Position numbers and translations under genes: made by a program. A DNA stretch of 64,000 nt from Tritrichomonas musculus (Eukaryota > Parabasalia > Tritrichomonadida > Tritrichomonadidae): the NCBI GenBank assembly GCA_039105265.1, contig JAPFFF010000010.1, positions 4,588,001-4,652,000 of the forward strand, in the 5' to 3' direction. This document shows positions 52,601 to 62,394 of this stretch, piece after piece; within the stretch, counting starts at the first letter, position 1; each line of letters opens with the position of its first letter. The notes beneath the pieces were generated by a model. The model did no database searches and had not been told where the DNA came from. It saw nothing but the letters and a program-made list of their open reading frames with translations.

Positions 52601-54603
52601 AAGAAATTTATAAAAAATTGTCAAAAAAGAACAATTCGCATGCATTCTTAATGTTAGGACATTTATATTTCAATGGCTTAGGAATTAAAAAGAATTATTT
52701 GAAAGCAAAGAAATATTTTGAAAAGTCAGCAGAATTGAATAATTATGAAGCTGTAAATAACATTGGATTTCTATATAATTATGGTTTTGGTGTTGAATTG
52801 AATTTTGAAAAAGCTAAAGAATATTATGAAAAAGCAGCAAGAAAAGATATTTCAGCAGCTTTTTCAAATTTAGGTTATTTATATGAGAATGGTTATGGTG
52901 TTATTAAAGATTATTTAAGAGCAAAATATTATTTTGAAATGGCTGCAGAATCAAATAATTCAACCGTTTTTTTTAATTTGGGTCATCTTTATTACAAAGG
53001 TATTGGTGTTGAAAAGAATTATTTATTAGCTCGACAATATTTTGAAAAGTCAGCAAATTTAAATAATTCTTACGCTTACTTGTGTTTGGGTGATCTTTAT
53101 TTTAAAGGCAAAGGAGTTAAACAAAATTATTTAATAGCCAAAAAATTTTATGAATTATCAGCCAGATATAAAAATACAATAGCTTTTACTAAACTTGGAT
53201 ATCTTTATTACCATGGTTTTGGTGTTGAAATCGATTATTTCAATGCAAGAGATTATTATCAAATATCATCTAAATCAAATTATTCTGAATCATTGTTTTA
53301 TTTAGGTGAAATTTATTCAATTGGAGATTTTTTTGATATTGACATTCAGAAAGCAATTCAATATTATTTGAAGTGTATTGAAATAGAGAGAGAACAAATG
53401 CATTTATCTGATTATTCAACTTTTGAATCAACTTTCTATTCATTTAAATTTAATAAATATCGTTATAGATCATATAATAACGTTGGTTTAATTTATTTGA
53501 TTTTGAAAGAAGATATTGAAAAAGCAACTGATTTTGTTAAGCAATCTGCATTTGCTGAATTTCCTTTTGGTCAAAACAATTTCGGTTTATTGAATCAGTT
53601 TTATTTTAATAATATTGGCAATGCTAAATACATGTATGAAAGATCGGCAAAACATAATTTCTCTCTTGCTGAATATAATCTTGGTTATTTGAATGAAAAA
53701 AATGGAAATATTAAAGAATCAATTGATTTTTATATAAAAGCTTCTGAACATGAAAATGAACCGTTAATTTTCTCAAAGAAAAAACATTTTGATAAACAAC
53801 TTGAAATATCAAAAATATTCATAATTTGTCTCACAAATTTGAAACTTGTTGATTATTTCCTGTCAATCTCAAATTTTGAAGAATCTAAAAAATATTTCAT
53901 CAAAGCTTTCGCTAAACTTGAATTGGAACGATACAAATTTTGTTTTAAACTTAATTTAATTGGAGAAAGCAATTTAAAACAGGTTTTTTCACACTTGAAA
54001 ACTTTTATCATCAATTGTCCACTCTTCAATTTCTCAAATCAATCAGAAATTAATTTGGATCGGGGAATGATTCTAAAAAGAGAAGAGAAAACAAGTCACA
54101 ATGATGAGAAAACAAATAATATTAAGGCACATGAAAAACAAAATTTAATTGAAAAAGAAAACTACTCAAAAAATAACAACTTTTCCAATAAGAAACAAGA
54201 TGAAAATGCTTTCAAATTTGAACAAATAAATGATTTGAAAGAAAAAGAATTTGTTAAAAAAATAAGTAGTTCATTTGATGAATTTAATGATGATGAAAAA
54301 AAGGAGAAAGAAAAAAATTCAAAGGATGTTGTTATTAATGAAAATGAGATTGTTTTTCATAAACCTGGAAAATTATTTGACTTTGTAAATGAAAATGATG
54401 AACTCAGAAATGTTTTAATTAATGAAATCAAAGATATTTTAGTCATAATGAATTCTATTTTATACACGAAGCCATATATTATTTTATTTGGGAGGATTAA
54501 TATTGAAAACTCGAAAAGGAAAAAAGAAAATGTCAGTACATCTTGTAAAAATATTAATCAACTGTTTTATGAAGGATTTGGATTTGATCTATATTCAAAA
54601 TGA
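49687..54603 (+). CDS. Protein kinase with long Sel1-repeat array; one in-frame TAA near the start
   Basis: From ATG 49687 the frame reads NILKNLFLNDINFQSIPKEY for 48 codons, meets TAA at 49831, and then stays open without an ATG need for about 1,590 codons. The N-terminal ~200 residues are helical. The kinase domain (about 50500-51220) has MIHRDIKPSNILL, SDFD for DFG, and YVSPEQYDS with IYSLGLVIYFL, a TKL-like, probably active kinase. Sel1/TPR-like repeats follow at 51415-51715 and 52200-53740 (for example ANYYLGDLYFKGKGVKQ-type units with ALxYY and YGxGVxxD), some fifteen or more. The tail (54060-54420) is Lys/Glu/Asn-rich. Sel1 arrays bind partner proteins, so a signalling scaffold is likely. 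The TAA may be a mutation, an error or read through. Confidence 0.8.
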
Positions 54604-54707
54604 AAATCATGTAGTATTTTGAAATTATGATTAGATTTGAAAAGAATATTGCTTAAATCATTTATTCATATACTAAAAATAAATCATTTATTGAAATTTA
54701 TTTTTAT

Positions 54708-54965
54708 TTGCATTCTTTTTTTATGCCTTTTGCAACTCTTTTTTACTCTTCAACTAATCTTGATTCTTCAAATAATTTTACTTTATCAGATTATTTATCT
54801 TCCTCTTTATCTCATATTTATTCTTCTACTATTGGATATTTAAAGATTGCTTTTTTCTTTCTCGATATTGATTACCCAAAAGAGACTTTTTGTAAGGGCA
54901 TTCAAAAATTGAAAGAAAATAATTTTTCTCAATTTTTTTTATTTTTGAGAGAATTAAAAAATTAA
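54708..54965 (+). CDS. Possible C-terminal continuation of the kinase-Sel1 gene
   Basis: A different frame, 105 bases after the stop at 54603, encodes a Ser/Phe-rich segment ending SSTIGYLKIAFFFLDIDYPK and GIQKLKENNFSQFF. It has protein-like sense and ends the transcription unit before the structured repeat at 55014. I infer a decayed or frameshifted C-terminal part; it may instead be an independent small frame. Confidence 0.35.
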   Translation: MHSFFMPFATLFYSSTNLDSSNNFTLSDYLSSSLSHIYSSTIGYLKIAFFFLDIDYPKETFCKGIQKLKENNFSQFFLFLRELKN

Positions 54966-55013
54966 AATAAAATTATTTTTAATCTTTTTATATATTTACA
55001 TAATTTTTTCTGA

Positions 55014-55105
55014 GACTACATACCGCCTAGCGGGCGTCGAGCGAATCCGAGACCTAGTGGATGGCGGTAAGAATTCTTATACTATAAAAAGATGTTAAAA
55101 TCTTT
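55014..55105. ncRNA. Small structured repeat, type A copy 1
   Basis: ACCGCC (55022-55027) pairs exactly with GGCGGT (55063-55068). CTAG just inside the 5' stem can pair with a second CTAG near 55054. The middle reads CGGGCGTCGAGCGAATCCGA with TCG/CGA pairing. It is followed by AAGAATT and the hairpin AAAGAT/ATCTTT (55088-55105). The island is about 65% GC in a 20-25% GC setting. Copy 2 is at 32944-33066. Confidence 0.5.
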
Positions 55106-55264
55106 ATATATAAATATTTTCTCAGATTAAAAAAAATGAAAGGTCCTTACAAAATATATATATTGGGTAATCAGTACCATCACATTAATCAAAATCAATT
55201 TCTCATTTCATAAAACAAAAAAATAACATAAAAAAATGGCATAGCTCAATTTTTATTTGTTATC
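55106..55264. other. Short spacer
   Basis: 3' flank of the ART gene on the other strand. No feature. Confidence 0.4.
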
Positions 55265-56350
55265 TTATTTTAGTTTGAAATTTAAATCCTTGAAATCAGG
55301 AATTTCAGATTTAGTTAAATTGAATATGGTGTTTTCATTTTCAAGATTCTGTGCAAATTTAATGACTTCATCTTTATTCTTGCTTAGCTTTGTAAAACCT
55401 AACAAATCTTCAAATTTATTGGTGAAAACAGCATTATGAATTGTCGTAGCAAATTCAATTTGGCTCTTATCCTCTGAGAATATCAAGCAAACAACATCGC
55501 ACTCGTAAAAACTTCTAACTCCTTCAATAACAATATGGGCCCATTCATCATTATCGTAGCTAACAATTAGTTTAATATTATTCAAAAACTTCGTTTGAAC
55601 GATTTTTCCTAATTCATCAATGTTGCCTGAATAATAAACGTTATAAATGATGTTTTCTTTCAATTTATTTGAATATTCTCTATATTTCTCATTCTCATCA
55701 GCCCACAAAATGTAGAATTCTGTTCGCATTACATTAAAAGAGCATATTGGAACAATTTGATATTTATTCGGAAAAACAAATTCTGTTGCAATAAGTTTTG
55801 ATTCATCTTTTTCGTTTTCTTTGATTGCATGAAAGTCATTATTAGCATCACCAACAAGAATTTGATGAATTCCATGATTATTTGTTAAAGCTTCAGATAA
55901 AGTTTGGCCTTTAAAGCGATCTCCGTCTTCAGGAGTGATGATTTCGACATAATTTGGATTAAAAATTGATTGGCAGAAAAATACTGATGCTTTATCTTTA
56001 TAATTCATTTGATGTAGCACGTTGCCATACATTGATGCATAAAAGATGTTTTCAGTTGCATAAATTCCTCTACCAAAAAATCCTATATCGGTTGGTTTGT
56101 ATTTTTTATCACCAGGCTTTAAAAAGTGCTCTTTAGCAATTTGTGGATGATTTGATAATTTTGTGCCATGATATAGATAAAGTTCATATTTTCCACCATT
56201 TTGTTGTTTCTTTAGCGCATATTTTTCTTTTTTAATTTGTTCTTCAATTCGTTTTTTAGTTTTCTTATATTCCTTATAAAATTTACTGGTAATGATTGTT
56301 TGTCCTGTGATTATCAATTCAAATTTATTTTCATAAATATCTTTACGAAC
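55265..56350 (-). CDS. PARP-like ADP-ribosyltransferase domain, in frame with the upstream pseudokinase
   Basis: The frame continues directly from the TAA at 56353-56351 of the upstream kinase (KVRKDIYENKFELIITGQTI...) and has no ATG of its own near the start. The ADP-ribosyltransferase fold is shown by YLYHGTKLSNHP with the NAD-binding His, IGFFGRGIYATENIFYASMY with the Tyr, and LIATEFVFPNKYQIVPI with the Glu: an H-Y-E triad as in PARPs. A C-terminal alpha/beta domain of about 150 residues follows (LIVSYDNDEWAHIVIEGVRSF...VVCLIFSED), not identified. Predicted to transfer ADP-ribose onto proteins or other targets. With only a stop codon between the parts I regard it as the C-terminal half of one gene (55265-58048). 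Confidence 0.8.
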   Translation of the reverse strand, partial: VRKDIYENKFELIITGQTIITSKFYKEYKKTKKRIEEQIKKEKYALKKQQNGGKYELYLYHGTKLSNHPQIAKEHFLKPGDKKYKPTDIGFFGRGIYATENIFYASMYGNVLHQMNYKDKASVFFCQSIFNPNYVEIITPEDGDRFKGQTLSEALTNNHGIHQILVGDANNDFHAIKENEKDESKLIATEFVFPNKYQIVPICSFNVMRTEFYILWADENEKYREYSNKLKENIIYNVYYSGNIDELGKIVQTKFLNNIKLIVSYDNDEWAHIVIEGVRSFYECDVVCLIFSEDKSQIEFATTIHNAVFTNKFEDLLGFTKLSKNKDEVIKFAQNLENENTIFNLTKSEIPDFKDLNFKLK

Positions 56351-58048
56351 TTATTTTTCAGCTTCATCATACAAATCCTTATGTTTAAGTATGAATTCCC
56401 AATCTTTATTACTTTGCTCAGAAATCATTTGTTGAACTTCTTGAATAATATCATTGAAATTAATTTGATTAACAATTTCTGTGTGCTGAATAAAGTTCAC
56501 AATTGTATTACTTATATCTTCTATGTTTGGAATGTTGATTTGTGGCTCTTCAATCATTTTGCCCATTATTGGACCTCCCCAAGCGATTAATTTGTCATTT
56601 ATTTGATTGATTAATTGTTGATATTTTTCTTTAGTTCGTTGCAATTTGTCTGTAATGATAAATGCAACTGTCAAAAAAGTGCTGCCTCTTTCAATCGATA
56701 CAATTTTTGCTTCAGATGGGAATAGTGCAATGATTTCTTTGATATTTATTTCTTCCAGTTGAATTGGGAGATGAAATGTTGCTGTTGGAACAAAATATTT
56801 GGAAAATTTACTCAAAAATTGTGCAGTCGAAATCATTTCTGAATCAATGAAGACTTCTTCTGGTGGATAATTTGAGGTGTCGATATTATTGTCTTCAATT
56901 ATTGGCGTAAATAATTCAATGATGCTATTTTTCGCATGTTTTATATTGTATTCGTCAATGATTTCTTTTGGTAATGTTCCGTTTTGAAATCGGTCAAAAT
57001 CTTCTCTACATAAGAACATGTTTGGCAATACATAAACTCCTTTTTCTTTGTCAAACTCTTTCATGCATGCTGAGCATGTAGCATTGTTTCTATTTTTCAT
57101 TTTTTTCTCATTTGGTAAAGGATTTCCGCCTGTTTCTACTTCATCCATTTCACTTTCTATTAAATCTTTTTCCAATTTAGAGAAATATTCTTTTGATTCA
57201 TTTTCTTTACCATTTTTTATAACCCACTCGTTTGTAATTGCTTCTTCGGCCGTGATTCTTTGGCGTGGGTCAACTTTGCAGAGAGATTGGATCAAATTGA
57301 TTGCACCTTCCGATACACCAGCATCAACTAATAATTGATAATTTAATTGGCCAGATAAAATTGTTTCTATGCATTCTTGCTGATTTGAGATATATGATGG
57401 AAATGGTAACTGACCACTTAACATCACAAAAAGTGAAACTCCAAGTGACCACATATCAGAACTCATATCGAATGGTTCGTGTTTGATCTTTTCAGGAGCA
57501 GAATACTCTGATATTGCTGAAAAAATGCATTTAGATGATGAGATGAATGAATGAGTGAAATCAGATAATATAAATTTTTTCTGTTCTTGTAAGAGTAAAA
57601 TATTGTCATTTGTAATATTATTATGACATATACCGAGTGAATGTATGTATCTGAGGGCATCTAACATTTGGTAAATTATTTTTCCGGCTAAATATTCTGG
57701 CATTCCTTTGGGAAATGAAGTATGCAGCAAAAATACAAAATCTTCAGGCCAAATAAATGGAAAAACGAGACATAAGTATTCTTTATAAATAAATATCTTC
57801 TCAACTTTGATAATATTTGGATGATCAATTGATTGATATATACTAGCCGCTTTTTTAATTTGTTCCGTTTGTGAATCAATTAATTTATTAAACTCAATGA
57901 TTACTTTTTTGTTTTCAGTAATCTCGAATGCAACAACTTTTATTTTTAGTGGCCATCCTTCAAAAATTTCCGTAATTTGGTAGCCATTGATTGGTTGTCC
58001 TAAATTAAATTCTTTAAAAACTTCGTAGTGTGGACCATCAAAAGACAT
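56351..58048 (-). CDS. Pseudokinase with zinc-binding and signalling C-terminal region
   Basis: 565 residues from ATG 58048. A kinase domain spans about residues 23-275: ITEIFEGWPL, the VAxK region reads VIIEF without a clear lysine, the catalytic loop reads CHNNITNDNILL (HNN for HRD), and DFG reads SDFTHSF. SAPEKIKHEP and DMWSLGVSLFVML are intact. So it keeps the fold but probably not catalysis. A short Cys pair, CSACMKEFDKEK and LCREDF (about 322-355), looks metal-binding. A region with KIVSIERGSTFLTVAFIIT follows, then a helix ending LYDEAEK. An Inr-like TCATTT is at 58071-58076. Then TAA, after which the ART domain continues in the same frame. Confidence 0.8.
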   Translation of the reverse strand: MSFDGPHYEVFKEFNLGQPINGYQITEIFEGWPLKIKVVAFEITENKKVIIEFNKLIDSQTEQIKKAASIYQSIDHPNIIKVEKIFIYKEYLCLVFPFIWPEDFVFLLHTSFPKGMPEYLAGKIIYQMLDALRYIHSLGICHNNITNDNILLLQEQKKFILSDFTHSFISSSKCIFSAISEYSAPEKIKHEPFDMSSDMWSLGVSLFVMLSGQLPFPSYISNQQECIETILSGQLNYQLLVDAGVSEGAINLIQSLCKVDPRQRITAEEAITNEWVIKNGKENESKEYFSKLEKDLIESEMDEVETGGNPLPNEKKMKNRNNATCSACMKEFDKEKGVYVLPNMFLCREDFDRFQNGTLPKEIIDEYNIKHAKNSIIELFTPIIEDNNIDTSNYPPEEVFIDSEMISTAQFLSKFSKYFVPTATFHLPIQLEEINIKEIIALFPSEAKIVSIERGSTFLTVAFIITDKLQRTKEKYQQLINQINDKLIAWGGPIMGKMIEEPQINIPNIEDISNTIVNFIQHTEIVNQINFNDIIQEVQQMISEQSNKDWEFILKHKDLYDEAEK

Positions 58049-58070
58049 TTTATTTAGAAATTATAGATAG

Positions 58071-58076
58071 AAATGA
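58071..58076 (-). promoter_or_regulatory. Inr-like initiator of the pseudokinase gene
   Basis: TCATTT on the minus strand, 23-28 bases before ATG 58048. Confidence 0.4.
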
Positions 58077-58800
58077 TAAGTGTGAAGTTGAATTGCCAAC
58101 TTTTTCAATATATGAACTTTACTCTTAAATTATCTTCGAATAATATATATTTTCTCATTTAAAAAATTCTTTAATACTCATAAATATTTTTATATATTTA
58201 TATATTTTAATATTTATTTAATTAAATATCTCGAGATAAAAAAAATTAATTAGGATTGTTATATTTCGATAAATGATATCATATGTTAGTTAGTTTTTAG
58301 ATATTGATAATAAAATTAAAATTTGATAATCGATCTCATTAACAAATATCGAGAAAAATTGGTATATCAAGAAAAAAAAATTCTTAAAGTATTCAAATTA
58401 TCTAGAAATAAAATATCAAAATATATTTGTTTATGATAATTTTAAATAGTAAAAAATGAGAATATATTTTTTTCTAAATGATATATTATCTTATAACGAT
58501 AAAAATAAAATCCAATAATTTTTAGCAAGTGAAAAATGTTCAATATCAATAATCATTATCAAATTTATTGCCGATTTGATTATCAATTTCAGGTTTACAA
58601 ACTGATAATCAATTTCTGATATCGATTATCAAAATAACATGCCAACTTTTAATTTATCTAATTATATTTATTGTAAAATCTTTCTCTTAATCAATGAGTA
58701 TTTGAATATTGTTTATTAATAACATACATTTATCGGATTAAAAATTTTGGCCAGATAAAATAATCTTTGATATATAATTAAATTAATATAAAATATTTAT
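58077..58800. other. AT-rich intergenic region with inverted short repeats
   Basis: TTTGATAATCGATCTCA at 58322-58338 is inverted at 58617-58633 (TGATATCGATTATCAAA), 15 of 17 alike, bounding about 310 bases of ATCAAT-rich DNA. Related phrase at 8952. No gene. Confidence 0.45.
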
Positions 58801-59786
58801 TCATTTTGGTTGAGCAATATCATTAGGAGCGATTGAATCAGCGTTGTGCATTTCTTTCACAATGTCAGATGTTAAATCAGACACGTAAGTCACCTGTTGG
58901 CGTAAAGGATTGAAAAATGGATGCTCCAGAGCTTGCTGGGTAGTGAATCTATCATTTATTTTAACTTTTAGCAGGTTGCTAATCAAATCAAATGCACATT
59001 CCGAAATGTGGGGGTCGTCTTTTTTGATGTTTCCTGATACTTGGTCTAGGAGGCTATCAAATGGGAGATCTTTTGTCAGCAAAAAATACATCATGGTGCC
59101 AAGAGCCCAACAATCAACTTTATTATTATCTGTGTGTTAGTTTTTTTTTTTAAAAAAAATAAATTATTCATATTCAAGCTTTTGGATTTGTGTTTGGCTA
59201 TTTGAAAGTTTGAATATGAATAATAAATTGTTTAATTTGACATACATCTTTGCCTCATTAATAGTTCTGGTGCTAGATAACCTTCTGTCCCAATGTGTTC
59301 AGTATTCATCCATTGTAACTGGATTTCTTTAGCAAATTCAAAGTCACCTAAAACATATCTCTCGTTTAAACCATCGGAAAATATAAATACATTTTCTAAT
59401 TTGACGTCTCGATGCCATATATTATTTTCATGGAGATAATTCACTGCTGTAATAATAGAAAACATAATATTCCGAGTAATATCTTCTGTTTTTGGCCCGT
59501 CTTGGCAAAGAGAAATTAAGAGATCTTTATCAGCTCGATCCATAATAAGATAATTCATTCCATCTTCCTCGGCAAAACCTTTTGCTTTCATAATATAAGG
59601 ACAATTAATTTTGTTCATCATATTATATTCGTCACGAAGAGTATTTTTAGGTGTTTGCTTAACTGCTAATTTATTCCCTTTCTGATCAACGGCATTTCTA
59701 ATCGTATGACGCCTAGATTTAAATAAAATATCATAAAAATTAAGATCGCTGATTTTAATTGTTGTTTCGTTATCATTATTCGACAT
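58801..59786 (-). CDS. Protein kinase, two exons with one intron
   Basis: Exon 1 is 59786-59246 and exon 2 is 59129-58801; joined they give 289 residues plus stop. N-lobe: an atypical glycine loop FKSRRHTIRNAVDQKGNK, then LAVKQTPKNTLRDEYNMM with the Lys. Catalytic loop HRDVKLENVFIF; DFG reads DFEFAKE; then HIGTEGYLAPELLMRQRYNN (reading across the splice), KVDCWALGTMMYFLL, and C-lobe end INDRFTTQQALEHPFF. The subdomains are complete except the Gly of DFG, so activity is likely. Resembles CAMK/NEK-like single-domain kinases. One of the few intron-containing genes expected in a trichomonad. Confidence 0.92.
59130..59245 (-). other. Spliceosomal intron, 116 bp
   Basis: On the minus strand it begins GTATGT at 59245 and ends ACTAACACACAG at 59130, the fused branch-point/3' splice signal of Trichomonas. 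Removal restores ...LLMRQRY-NNKVDCWALG... in frame. The interior has an inverted pair (AATAATTCATATTCAA-like and TTGAATATGAATAA) that could shorten the branch distance. Confidence 0.95.
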
Positions 59787-60170
59787 ATTTGTATAAATTT
59801 TTTTAAAATTTTAAAAATAGTCAAATGTAACGATAGAAACTTTTTGTTTATAATTTTGTCAATTATATAAAATAGAATTTTCTTGAGTTTCATAATTGAT
59901 TCAGAATAAAAATCTGGAATATTTGATTAAATTAAATTGGGATAATCCATAGTTATTTACAAGAAAATTAATTTCTGGACCTAAATATTATATATTTGAT
60001 AATTCGACCTTATTCCAGATTCTGATTCAACACTAATATTATTAGTAATAAATTTTGCATTTTTTAAAAAAAGTAAAAGTTCTCTAATCGATTAAACCAA
60101 AAAAGACTTAAAATAGCGAAAATCTATTACATTTATTTATTTAATTAATTAAAAAAAAAAAAAAAAATAA
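59787..60170. other. AT-rich intergenic region
   Basis: An A-tract near 60150-60167 precedes the 3' end of the permease gene. No gene. Confidence 0.5.
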
Positions 60171-61760
60171 TTATATGATTTCAGCAATATCATGTGTATC
60201 TTCATTCATAGTTTGTGCGTCATTAGGTGAATGTGCACGATCAATTTCAATGAACTTTCTTACCTCAATTTCAATTTCTTTGATTAAAAACAAACCAGCA
60301 ATCATGATCGAGCATGCAAGCAACGATATCCATCCTTGGACGATGCACAAGAATACTGAAATAGCAAGCAGAGGCAGACAAACAATAGCAACACCGAACC
60401 AACCGCCGGGAATTATGAATTTATTGCTTAAGTCCTCAACGAAATCATTTTCATTTGAATTTTCATTTTTACTTTCGTTTTCATCATCATCTTCATCACT
60501 GTTTGGCAATTCAATCCTAATTATGTCTTGTTCGCTTGATTGTGAGTCTACAATTCCAGCACGCTGCCTCAATTCGGCCTGCTCGCGCTTCATTCTTTCG
60601 ACCATTGAAGGGGAGCGAAGAGCGATGAATGAAGCGATCTGAATCATTTGCTGAATGACAGTCAGAAGGCCGCTCCATTCCACTAGAATTGAGAAGTCAA
60701 AAAAGGAGAAAGGAATCGTCATCAATGACATAAATGTCAGTGAAACAATCGGAAGTGGCTGGTGCTTCATGTTGTTGTCAAGACGAGCCAGAAAAGACGA
60801 AAAAGGAAACGAATCAAGAAGGGCGCTCGCATATGTCTCACGTCCAGTACAAGAGATTGCGATATTCAAGAGCGAAAGGGCTGAAAAAATGCCAGCAACG
60901 CTGATGCAAATTGAAAGCCAACCGTTTTCACAATGAGGAAGTTTCTTTGAGATCTCTGAAAAAGCTGAGCTTTTCCATTTGTCTAAGTCTGGCTCAACAG
61001 AAAGACCAGAAATGGTCGGAAGAAGATAAACTAAAGTGACAAGGACAATAGTAATTGATAAGGCTATCGGAAACGACCGTTTAGGATTTTTGGTTTCCTC
61101 AGAAAGTGCTGCTATTGTGTCAAAACCGCTGTACTGCCAAATAAGAGTCGAAAGTAATAAAGGCCAATCAACTGGACCATATTTTGATGGTTTATCGGCA
61201 AAAATTTTGTCAGCGGTTATTTTTGATGCTCCAAAGAAAAAAAATAAAAGAATTGGAAGGATGATGATGATTGTGAGAATAAATGATACAGACCCAACTG
61301 TTTCGAGACCAGATATATTTAAAAAGAGAACAAGAGAGTTTGATACTAATACAACTATAAATTTGTATATTGATCTGTTCATTTTGGGTATAAGTGCTAT
61401 TAAATAATCAAATACCATGACAGGATATATCGCATTGTCAAATATTGAGCATAAAGTTCTAACATACGTATTTAAAGTACCTACAAATTTCCCTAATATG
61501 AGACCCCATTCAGCACAGCCTCCACATGCTGGAAATCTGCTTGCTTGCTCACTAGATATTAAAGCAAGCGGAATACTAAATACAATTGGTACAATTATGG
61601 TAAAAATAAAAGTCCATTTAGCACCTCCTGCAGCAATAGCCTCGCCTTGCCCAAATGGACCAGCACAGACATAAAAAAATGAAATGCAAACTAAATGAAC
61701 AATTGAAACAGATTTATGCATCTCTTTTAAGGATTTATTATCTTCATTTACATTTATCAT
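60171..61760 (-). CDS. APC-superfamily amino-acid/polyamine permease
   Basis: 529 residues from ATG 61760. About twelve transmembrane helices, starting VHLVCISFFYVCAGPFGQGE, with the APC helix-1 glycine motif AGPFGQG, SSEQASRFPACGGCAEW, and LSTLIWQYSGFDTIAALSEE (helix 6 region with E). The order is close to the plant/protist LAT-type PUT transporters. N- and C-termini are polar; the cytosolic loop near residues 395-440 is acidic. Predicted plasma-membrane importer of amino acids or polyamines, relevant for an organism that scavenges. Inr-like TCATA lies just before the ATG. Confidence 0.9.
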   Translation of the reverse strand: MINVNEDNKSLKEMHKSVSIVHLVCISFFYVCAGPFGQGEAIAAGGAKWTFIFTIIVPIVFSIPLALISSEQASRFPACGGCAEWGLILGKFVGTLNTYVRTLCSIFDNAIYPVMVFDYLIALIPKMNRSIYKFIVVLVSNSLVLFLNISGLETVGSVSFILTIIIILPILLFFFFGASKITADKIFADKPSKYGPVDWPLLLSTLIWQYSGFDTIAALSEETKNPKRSFPIALSITIVLVTLVYLLPTISGLSVEPDLDKWKSSAFSEISKKLPHCENGWLSICISVAGIFSALSLLNIAISCTGRETYASALLDSFPFSSFLARLDNNMKHQPLPIVSLTFMSLMTIPFSFFDFSILVEWSGLLTVIQQMIQIASFIALRSPSMVERMKREQAELRQRAGIVDSQSSEQDIIRIELPNSDEDDDENESKNENSNENDFVEDLSNKFIIPGGWFGVAIVCLPLLAISVFLCIVQGWISLLACSIMIAGLFLIKEIEIEVRKFIEIDRAHSPNDAQTMNEDTHDIAEII

Positions 61761-61761
61761 T

Positions 61762-61766
61762 ATGAA
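61762..61766 (-). promoter_or_regulatory. Inr-like initiator of the permease gene
   Basis: TCATA on the minus strand, 2-6 bases before ATG 61760; TCA(+1)Py(T/A) is the trichomonad initiator, but the fourth base is T here and so fits. Confidence 0.4.
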
Positions 61767-62394
61767 ATTGTTTCTATACAGTTTTTAATAATTAATATTT
61801 ATTGATTAATATATACAAAAATATTGTATAATTAGTATTAAACTATTTATTTCCAAAGATAAAAAAATATATAAATATATCTGTAATTTTCACTAAACCT
61901 TTCAAATAACTCTTTGAAAGAAGTTTGAATCCTATTGAAAATTCAATTATAATAGGAAATTAATAATATATATATCTGTAAATTTTAAATGAATATTATC
62001 AATATATTAAGATATAAATAATAATAGAAGTAATTTATTAAGTAATATTTGATAATATAATATAATTAGTTTTCATACCTTAGGATTAACAAAATTTTTG
62101 TTTTATCAACTGATTTGAATTTCAAAGATTTAAACGATCATAAATCAATAAAAGTGATATTTTGATTTTAAAAGTGTAAAAGCATTAGATTAAAAATATG
62201 GAGATTGGGCTTAAAGAATTATCTTATTTTGAACTAGAACGCCACTTTTTGAGCTTCGCTCAAAAAGTGTCTTTTACCTTAAAAATTGATTTTTTCTATT
62301 TTCCAAATCAAAAACATTTTTTTAATAAAGAAAATTCTTTTCATCTAAACTCTTCGAAGAGTTTATCCTCATTTATTCTTGCCAAACTTTGTCT
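61767..62394. other. AT-rich intergenic region with a perfect hairpin
   Basis: A 12-bp perfect stem, CACTTTTTGAGC / GCTCAAAAAGTG, with a 3-base loop lies at 62243-62269. No gene; a frame at 62198-62566 runs through this and into the pyrimidine-rich repeat and I do not call it. Confidence 0.5.
62243..62269. other. Perfect 12-bp hairpin
   Basis: CACTTTTTGAGC, TTC loop, GCTCAAAAAGTG. Confidence 0.7.

Noticed and set aside
55014-55070. tRNA gene
   Set aside because: Has an A-box-like TAGTGG but no cloverleaf; the T-arm and anticodon arm cannot be drawn.
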